Assembly (NCBI GenBank): GCA_963706755.1
Contig: CAVPNH010000019.1
Location: forward strand, 124,001 to 188,000
Origin: RPQJ01 sp963706755
GTDB taxonomy: Bacteria > Pseudomonadota > Gammaproteobacteria > Steroidobacterales > Steroidobacteraceae
Direction: 5' to 3'
Length of the DNA stretch: 64,000 bases
The notes under the pieces were generated by a model that was not told where the DNA came from, did not search any database, and worked only from the letters and a program-made list of their open reading frames with translations. Position 1 is the stretch's first letter. Each line of letters begins with the position of its first letter. A program made the position numbers and the translations under genes. Below are positions 58,631 through 64,000 of the stretch, piece after piece.

Positions 58631-58710
58631 GAGTGGGCCCGGACGCGCACGTCTCGTTCGCAGGATTCTAGGGACCCATCTCCGCGAGCCGCTCGGGGAT
58701 GGGTTTTTTT
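58621..58710 (+). terminator. trp attenuator
   Basis: Segment 1, CCACTCC (58621-58627), pairs with segment 2, GGAGTGG (58630-58636), in a perfect palindrome covering the leader stop codon. Segment 2 (GGAGTGGG) can instead pair with segment 3 (CCCATCTCC, 58675-58683) with one bulge, the antiterminator. Segments 3 and 4 (58674-58703, ACCCATC/GATGGGT) form the terminator, followed by seven Ts at 58704-58710. A ribosome stalled at the Trp codons covers segment 1 and favours the antiterminator. Confidence 0.9.
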
Positions 58711-58747
58711 GTGCGTCCCCGGGTCCTCGCGCCAGAGGAACCGTTAA

Positions 58748-60136
58748 GTGACGACCGCAATGTTCGATATCGCCGCTGACCTCGACACCCCCGTGTCGGC
58801 GTACCTGAAGCTGAAGCCGTTCCATCCGCGCTTCCTGCTGGAAAGCGTGGAGGGCGGCGAGCGCCTCGCCCGATACTCCTTCATCGGCTTCGGTGACTGC
58901 CTCGAGTTCCGGCTCGACGACTCGGGCCTGCGCCTGGGCGAAGACCGCCTGCCACGTCCAGCGAACCAGGGGGAACTCCTGGCCGTGCTGCGCCGGGCGC
59001 TGGCCGCCGCGCCGCACCCGGACCTGGCGGGCCAGGGCTTCCCGCTGCTCGGCGGCCTGGTGGGCGTGGCGAGCTACGATCTCGTGCGCTATTTCGAGCG
59101 CCTGCCGTCGCTGGCGCGCACCGACGACGACTGCCCCGACGCGCATTACGTCGCGCCGCGCTCGCTGCTCGTGTTCGACCACCTCACGCGTCGTGCGGCG
59201 CTGCTGCACGCGGGTTCCGAGCACGAACGGCAGGGCCTGCGCCGCGAGGTCATCCGCGCGCTCCGCGGCGGCCTGCCTGGGCCGGCCTGGGCCGCGAAGT
59301 TCAGCGCGCCCGATGCGAGCCTGTCCGAGGACGAGTTCCTCGGGCGCGTGGCGCGGACCAAGGAGTACATCGCCTCCGGCGACGTCTACCAGCTCGTGCT
59401 GTCGGTGCGCTTCTCGGGCCGCTGCGACCTCGATCCCTTCGAAGCGTACCGGGCACTCAGGCTGCTGAACCCCTCGCCCTACATGTACTACTGCGAGCTC
59501 GGCGACCGCGTGGTGGTGGGCTCCTCGCCCGAGGCGCTCGTGAAGCTGAACGGCCGCGAGGCGCAGATGCGCCCGATCGCGGGTACGCGCCCGCGCGGCG
59601 CGGATGCGGCCGAAGACACCGCGCTCGAAGCCGAGCTCCTCGCCGATCCGAAGGAGAATGCCGAGCACGTGATGCTGGTCGATCTCGCTCGCAACGACCT
59701 CGGGCGTGTGGCAACGGCGGGCAGCGTGAATGTGCAGCCCTATCGCTCCATCGAGCGATACAGCCACGTCATGCACATCGTGAGCGGCGTGCGGGGCGAA
59801 CTCGCGCCGGGCAAGGACGCGTTCGACCTCTTCGCCGCCGCGTTTCCGGCGGGCACGCTGGTCGGGGCGCCGAAGGTGCGTGCGATGGAGATCATCGACG
59901 AACTCGAGCCCGTGCGCCGTGGCTTCTACGGCGGCACGGTCGGATATTTCGGTCACGGCGGCGACATGGACCAGGCGATCGCGATCCGCACCATGGTCTT
60001 CCACGGCGACACCTACAGCTTCCAGGCGGGCGCCGGCATCGTCGCCGACAGCGTGCCGGCGAGCGAGTACCAGGAGGTTTTCGCCAAGAGCGCCGTGCTG
60101 CGGCGCGCGCTGGAACTCGCGCGGGAGGGGTTGTGA
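58748..60136 (+). CDS. trpE: Anthranilate synthase component I
   Basis: A 462-residue enzyme making anthranilate from chorismate with TrpG. The feedback-binding LLES motif is present at RFLLESVEGGE (~35), so tryptophan inhibition is expected. Chorismate-site signatures include MRPIAGTRPRGAD, DLARNDLGRVATAG and VRAMEIIDELEPVRRGFYGG. It starts at GTG 58748 with GAGGAA upstream, 38 bases after the attenuator T-run, and overlaps trpG by one base. Confidence 0.96.
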   Translation: MTTAMFDIAADLDTPVSAYLKLKPFHPRFLLESVEGGERLARYSFIGFGDCLEFRLDDSGLRLGEDRLPRPANQGELLAVLRRALAAAPHPDLAGQGFPLLGGLVGVASYDLVRYFERLPSLARTDDDCPDAHYVAPRSLLVFDHLTRRAALLHAGSEHERQGLRREVIRALRGGLPGPAWAAKFSAPDASLSEDEFLGRVARTKEYIASGDVYQLVLSVRFSGRCDLDPFEAYRALRLLNPSPYMYYCELGDRVVVGSSPEALVKLNGREAQMRPIAGTRPRGADAAEDTALEAELLADPKENAEHVMLVDLARNDLGRVATAGSVNVQPYRSIERYSHVMHIVSGVRGELAPGKDAFDLFAAAFPAGTLVGAPKVRAMEIIDELEPVRRGFYGGTVGYFGHGGDMDQAIAIRTMVFHGDTYSFQAGAGIVADSVPASEYQEVFAKSAVLRRALELAREGL

Positions 60137-60753
60137 TGAGCGCTCCGCGCCTGCTGCTCGTCGACAACTACGACAGCTTCACCTACAACCTCGTGCAGGC
60201 GTTCCTGGTGCTCGGCGCCGAGGTGCTCGTGCATCGCAATGATGCGATCACGGGCGCTGAAGCCGAGGCGCTCGCGCCCACGCACCTCTGCATCTCCCCG
60301 GGCCCGGGCACGCCGCGCGATGCCGGCGTCTCGATCGAAATGATCAAGGCCTTCGCGGGCCGCATCCCGGTGCTGGGCGTGTGCCTTGGCCACCAGTCCA
60401 TCGTCGAGGCGTTCGGCGGCGACGTCGTGCGCGCGGGCCGTCTCATGCACGGCAAGGTCTCGATGGTCGAGCACGATGGCCGCGGGATCTTCGCGGGAGT
60501 GCCGCGGCCCTTCGAAGCCGGCCGCTACCACTCGTTGATCGCGAAACCCGAGACGCTGCCCGCCGTGCTCGAGGTCTCGGCCCGGACCGCCGAGGGCGAG
60601 ATCATGGGCGTGCGGCACCGGGAACTCGCCGTGGACGGTGTGCAGTTCCACCCTGAGAGCATCCTCACTCCCGACGGACCGACCCTGATGGGGAACTTCC
60701 TCGCGATGCGGGGCGGACGGCGAGAACCAGGCGTGGTGGCGCGCGGTGGCTGA
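60136..60753 (+). CDS. trpG: Anthranilate synthase component II (glutamine amidotransferase)
   Basis: A 205-residue amidotransferase supplying ammonia to TrpE. LLLVDNYDSFTYNLVQ starts the fold, the nucleophile Cys is in VLGVCLGHQSIVEAFGG, and the His-Glu pair is in VQFHPESILTP. ATG 60136 overlaps the trpE stop. GGAGGGG lies six bases upstream. Its end overlaps trpD by eight bases. Confidence 0.96.
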   Translation: MSAPRLLLVDNYDSFTYNLVQAFLVLGAEVLVHRNDAITGAEAEALAPTHLCISPGPGTPRDAGVSIEMIKAFAGRIPVLGVCLGHQSIVEAFGGDVVRAGRLMHGKVSMVEHDGRGIFAGVPRPFEAGRYHSLIAKPETLPAVLEVSARTAEGEIMGVRHRELAVDGVQFHPESILTPDGPTLMGNFLAMRGGRREPGVVARGG

Positions 60754-61774
60754 GCTCCGCGACATCCTCGAGCGCCTGCTCGAGCGGCAGGACCTCCTGG
60801 AGGCGGAAGCGGGCGACCTGCTCGTCGCGCTGACGCGGGGCACGGTCGCCCCCGCGATGGCGGGCGCGCTGCTCGCGGCCCTGCGTTCCAAGGGCGTGAC
60901 GGCGGGCGAGGTGCGCGGATTCGCGGCCGCGATGCGCGGCCTCGCGCGCCGTCCCCAGCTTCCGCCGGGTCCGCCCGCGATCGACATCGTCGGGACGGGC
61001 GGCGACGCCTCGGGCAGCTTCAATCTTTCGACGGGTGCGGCGCTGCTCGTGGCTGCGATGGGTGTGCGTGTCGTGAAGCACGGCAACCGCTCTGTTTCGA
61101 GCCGCGCCGGCAGCGCGGACATGCTCGAGGCGCTGGGCCTGCCGCTGCCGCTCGACGAGCGCGCAGCCGGCGACTGCCTCGTCGCGACCGGATTCACGTT
61201 CCTGTTCGCGCCGCACTATCACCCGGCGATGAAGGAAGTGGCCCCGGTGCGTCGCGAGCTCGGCGTGCGCACGGTGTTCAACCTGCTCGGCCCGCTGACG
61301 AATCCAGCGGAGCCGCCCTTCGCCCTGATCGGCGCCTACAGCCTGGACGCGGCGAAGCTCATGGCCGAGTCGCTGGCTGGCATGCCGATCGAGCGCGCAT
61401 TCGTGATCCACGGCGCGGCCGGGTGGGACGAGGCGACGCCGATCGGGCCGTTCGAGCTCTTCGACGTGCGGCCGGGCCGCGTGACGCGTGAGCAGCGCGA
61501 TCCGCGCGATCTCGGCTTGAGCCGCTGCACGACCGCAGACCTTGCCGGAGGCGACCCGGGGCAGAACGCAGCCGCACTCAAGGCCGTGTTCGAGGGCCGT
61601 GACCGCGGGCCGCACCGCGAGGCGCTCGTGCTCAACGCAGCACTCGCACTCGAGGTGCTGGGCAAGGTGGCGTCCCCGACGCAGGGCCTGCAGGCCGCGC
61701 ATGCGGCGATCGACCGTGGCGATGCCGAGAGGCTGCTAGATCGCCTGGCCGAATTCGGGCGCCGGGCTGGATAG
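60746..61774 (+). CDS. trpD: Anthranilate phosphoribosyltransferase
   Basis: A 342-residue enzyme transferring phosphoribose to anthranilate. IDIVGTGGDASGSFNLSTG is the PRPP loop, VVKHGNRSVSSRAGSAD follows, and NLLGPLTNPA closes the substrate site. GTG 60746 lies inside trpG. The stop TAG at 61772-61774 is part of the first heptad of the array that follows. Confidence 0.96.
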   Translation: MAELRDILERLLERQDLLEAEAGDLLVALTRGTVAPAMAGALLAALRSKGVTAGEVRGFAAAMRGLARRPQLPPGPPAIDIVGTGGDASGSFNLSTGAALLVAAMGVRVVKHGNRSVSSRAGSADMLEALGLPLPLDERAAGDCLVATGFTFLFAPHYHPAMKEVAPVRRELGVRTVFNLLGPLTNPAEPPFALIGAYSLDAAKLMAESLAGMPIERAFVIHGAAGWDEATPIGPFELFDVRPGRVTREQRDPRDLGLSRCTTADLAGGDPGQNAAALKAVFEGRDRGPHREALVLNAALALEVLGKVASPTQGLQAAHAAIDRGDAERLLDRLAEFGRRAG

Positions 61775-61895
61775 CGGATAGCGGATAGTGAATAGCGGAT
61801 AGCGGATAGCAGGAAATCACGGCCATGCGAGCGCTTCAGGACAGACGTTCTTACTCTTCACTATCCGCGATTCACTAATCACTATCCGCTACTCC
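61769..61895. repeat. Heptad-phased array inside the trp operon, locus 8
   Basis: Six heptads run from 61769 to 61810: GGATAGC four times, GGATAGT and GAATAGC. After a ~50-base spacer an inverted cluster runs 61861-61895: CTATCCG twice, with CGATTCA, CTAATCA and CTACTCC. The clusters are complementary and could form a ~35-bp stem between trpD and trpC. The spacer has a possible 17-codon reading frame (61825-61878) with AGGAA ahead of it, judged too weak to call. This is the best example of the repeat family. Confidence 0.85.
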
Positions 61896-61897
61896 TC

Positions 61898-62722
61898 ATG
61901 GGCCTTCTCTCCGACATGGTTCGCTCGAGCATCCGCCGCGTTGCGGAGGCGCGCGAGCGCGTGCCGGAAGCCGGGTTGCGTGCGGCGGCGCTGGCCGCGC
62001 CCGCCCCGCCACGACTCAGGCTTGGTCGCGAGGGATTCGACCTCATCGCCGAACTCAAGCTGCGCTCGCCGTCCATGGGCGACCTGTCGGCCAGCACGCT
62101 GGATCCACTGAAGCGGCTCGAGGCCTATGCGGAGGGCGGCGCCGCGATCTGCTCCATCCTCACCGAGCCGACACGCTTTGACGGGAATCTCGATCACCTC
62201 CGGATGGCGGCCGACGTGCTGCAGCCCTACGGCGTGCCTGCGATGCGCAAGGATTTCATCGTGGATCCGTACCAGGTGCTCGAGGCGCGCGCCTACGGAG
62301 CGTCGGGCGTCCTGCTGATCGTGCGCATGGTTCCGCGCGAGCGACTGGTCGCGATGCTGGACTGCGCCGCCGATCTCGGGCTCTTCGTCCTGCTCGAGGC
62401 GTTCTGCGCCGGCGACCTGAAGGTGGCCGGCGAGGTAGCGCGCGAGCGCGAGGGCCGCGAGGAGCAGGTGCTGATGGGCCTGAACTGCCGAGACCTCGAG
62501 ACGCTCGAGATCGAATTCGGGCGATTCGCCGAACTGCGCGGCCGCATGCCACGCGACTGGCCCTGTGTCGCCGAGAGCGGCGTGCAGACCCCGGAGGATG
62601 CTGCGCGGGTCGCCTCGCTCGGATACCGGCTCGCGCTCGTGGGTACGAGCCTGATGAAGCGGGGCGATGCGAAGCAGGCCGTGCGGGAACTGGTCGTGGC
62701 CGGCCGCGCGGCGCGGAACTGA
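61898..62722 (+). CDS. trpC: Indole-3-glycerol phosphate synthase
   Basis: A 274-residue TIM-barrel enzyme. LIAELKLRSPSMGDLS holds the first catalytic Lys, AICSILTEPTRFDG, MRKDFIVDPYQVLEARAYGA with the second Lys, GLNCRDLETL, and CVAESGVQTPEDA. It starts two bases after the heptad array, so the array lies in its 5' region. It is not fused to trpF, unlike in E. coli. Confidence 0.95.
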   Translation: MGLLSDMVRSSIRRVAEARERVPEAGLRAAALAAPAPPRLRLGREGFDLIAELKLRSPSMGDLSASTLDPLKRLEAYAEGGAAICSILTEPTRFDGNLDHLRMAADVLQPYGVPAMRKDFIVDPYQVLEARAYGASGVLLIVRMVPRERLVAMLDCAADLGLFVLLEAFCAGDLKVAGEVAREREGREEQVLMGLNCRDLETLEIEFGRFAELRGRMPRDWPCVAESGVQTPEDAARVASLGYRLALVGTSLMKRGDAKQAVRELVVAGRAARN

Positions 62723-62729
62723 GGCGGGC

Positions 62730-63350
62730 GTGGAACGGCTCTGGATCAAGATCTGCGGCCTCAAGTCGCGCGAGGCCATCGAGGCTGCGGCGACCGCGGG
62801 CGCCGATGCCGTGGGATTCGTGTTCCACGAGCAGTCGCCGCGCAACCTGTCGGTGGCGCAGGCGTGCGAGCTGCAGGGCGCGGTGCCGCCGGGCGTCGAG
62901 CGCGTCGCGGTCTTCCTGCACCCCGCGCAGTCGCTGGTGGATGCCGTCATTGAAGCGATCCGGCCGGATCACATCCAGGTGGATGCCGGGGACCTTTCCG
63001 CGCTGCGGCTGCCGCGCGGCCAGGCCGTGCTGGCGGTCGTGCGCGGTGGCGAGACGCCCTCGGAGCCCCTGCCGCCGCGTCTCCTGCTCGAAGGTGCGCA
63101 GAGCGGGGCAGGCGAGAAGGCCGACTGGGCCCATGCCGCCCGGGTCGCGAGGCGCACGCAGCTCGTGCTGGCCGGCGGCCTCGATGCGCGAAACGTCGCG
63201 GAAGCCGTGCGCGCGGTTCGTCCGTTCGGCGTGGACGTGAGTTCGGGCGTGGAATCGAGCCGCGGCGTGAAGGACCTGTCCAGGATTCGTGAATTCATCG
63301 GGGCCGCCCGCGCGGCGGAGAAGGCCCTGGCCGTCGAGGAGAGTCGCTGA
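62730..63350 (+). CDS. trpF: Phosphoribosylanthranilate isomerase
   Basis: A 206-residue TIM barrel from GTG 62730, seven bases after trpC. The catalytic Cys is in WIKICGLKSREAIEAA, the acid Asp in IQVDAGDLSAL, and GVDVSSGVESSRGVKD binds phosphate. It overlaps trpB by one base (TGATG). Confidence 0.94.
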   Translation: MERLWIKICGLKSREAIEAAATAGADAVGFVFHEQSPRNLSVAQACELQGAVPPGVERVAVFLHPAQSLVDAVIEAIRPDHIQVDAGDLSALRLPRGQAVLAVVRGGETPSEPLPPRLLLEGAQSGAGEKADWAHAARVARRTQLVLAGGLDARNVAEAVRAVRPFGVDVSSGVESSRGVKDLSRIREFIGAARAAEKALAVEESR

Positions 63351-64000
63351 TGAGAATCGAGGCATTGAAGGTGGACCGCGATGCGTTGCTCGCGCAGGCG
63401 CTCGCAGGCGCTTTTCCGGACGAGCGCGGGCGCTACGGTCCGTTCGGCGGACGCTACGTTCCGGAGACGCTGGTGCCGGCGCTCGACCGCTTGCAGGAAG
63501 GCGTGCGCAGCATCCTGCCGGACCCTGCATTCCGAGCGGAACTCGAGTCGGAGCTGCGCACCTGGGTGGGCCGCCCGACGCCGCTCACCTGCGCGCGCGA
63601 ACTCTCGCGCCGCTGGGGCGCCGAGGTCTGGCTCAAGCGCGAGGACCTCGCGCACACGGGCGCGCACAAGATCAACAACGCCATCGGCCAGGCGCTGCTC
63701 GCGAAGCGCCTCGGTGCGAAACGCATCGTCGCCGAGACCGGGGCGGGGCAGCACGGCGTCGCATCGGCCGCCGCCTGCGCTCGACTCGGCCTGCCCTGCG
63801 TCGTGTACATGGGCGCCGTGGACATGGAACGGCAGGCGCCGAACGTCGGGCGCATGAAGCTGCTCGGCGCGGAGGTGGTGCCGGTGACGGGCGGCGACCA
63901 GACGCTGCGCGCCGCGATCGACGAGGCGCTGCGCGACTGGGTGTCGGACCCGGACGGAACCTACTACCTGCTCGGCTCGGCGGTCGGCCCGCACCCCTAT
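63350..64000 (+). CDS. trpB: Tryptophan synthase beta chain (runs off right edge)
   Basis: 217 codons of a ~400-residue PLP enzyme joining indole and serine. RYGPFGGRYVPETLVPALDR is the family start, the PLP Lys is in HTGAHKINNAIGQA, and VAETGAGQHGVASAAAC lies in the substrate site. The reading frame is open to the last base. trpA is expected just outside the window. Confidence 0.95.
   Translation, partial: MRIEALKVDRDALLAQALAGAFPDERGRYGPFGGRYVPETLVPALDRLQEGVRSILPDPAFRAELESELRTWVGRPTPLTCARELSRRWGAEVWLKREDLAHTGAHKINNAIGQALLAKRLGAKRIVAETGAGQHGVASAAACARLGLPCVVYMGAVDMERQAPNVGRMKLLGAEVVPVTGGDQTLRAAIDEALRDWVSDPDGTYYLLGSAVGPHPY

Noticed and set aside
61825..61878. A 17-codon reading frame in the trpD-trpC array spacer
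   Set aside because: It has an AGGAA upstream but no Trp codons and no recognisable sequence, and its end lies in the repeat cluster. Kept only as a remark in the repeat entry.
1..64000. tRNA or rRNA genes
   Set aside because: No T-loop-like GGTTCGAATCC motif with a matching acceptor stem and no conserved rRNA blocks were noticed by eye. A covariance-model search would settle it.

Overview
The window is about 64 kb of very GC-rich, gene-dense bacterial chromosome with no rRNA, tRNA, CRISPR array or intact mobile element that I can see. Gene content points to a gammaproteobacterium: ubiE-ubiJ-ubiB and ubiK, hemC-hemD-hemX-hemY, dapF-DUF484-xerC, glnK-amtB behind a sigma-54 promoter, a DnrO-like protein, and a trpL-attenuated trpEGDCFB operon. 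It is probably from the Xanthomonadales/Steroidobacterales/Nevskiales side of the class. That placement is inference from gene content, not from a tree.

Layout. 0-8 kb: the start of an ExeA-like ATPase, a diheme cytochrome c, DNA polymerase IV, a DUF4286-DUF3667 membrane protein, an APC permease, malate dehydrogenase, and a lone YtrA-type GntR regulator with a candidate operator. 8-14.5 kb: an RND efflux operon (permease, adaptor, frameshifted TolC) with a TetR regulator. 14.8-20.3 kb: a Kef-type antiporter diverging from a four-gene Mla/Mce-like lipid ABC transporter. 20.3-29.3 kb: metal-dependent hydrolase, cyclophilin, histone-like protein, a broken rhodanese, DnrO-like and DJ-1/PfpI proteins, a GGDEF-EAL protein, VanY, an ion channel, DUF2007 and a hotdog-like protein. 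29.3-43 kb: mostly housekeeping genes on the minus strand (ubiquinone, DUF971, xerC, dapF, heme synthesis). 43-54 kb: ammonium transport and PII, ubiK, then a BigR-type sulfur-responsive regulon (TauE exporter, ArsR repressor, persulfide dioxygenase, rhodanese, DUF2892) that runs into a second RND system, again with a frameshifted TolC. 54-64 kb: D-aminoacylase, VapBC, a class III aminotransferase, and the trp operon with its leader peptide and attenuator, running off the right edge inside trpB.

Two kinds of non-coding structure stand out. (1) Heptad-phased repeat arrays (consensus CTATCCG on one strand, CGGATAG on the other) sit at seven clear gene junctions plus one weak one, often as two inverted clusters around a short spacer. 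The TAG stop codons of five neighbouring genes lie inside these arrays. (2) Two long imperfect palindromes (32543-32756 and 54166-54262) share a conserved head but have unrelated stems.

Several genes look damaged: both TolC homologues are frameshifted, the cyclophilin carries a compensated double frameshift, and one rhodanese has lost its active-site loop. Because several of these are single-base events in GC-rich runs, sequencing error must be excluded before calling them real decay.
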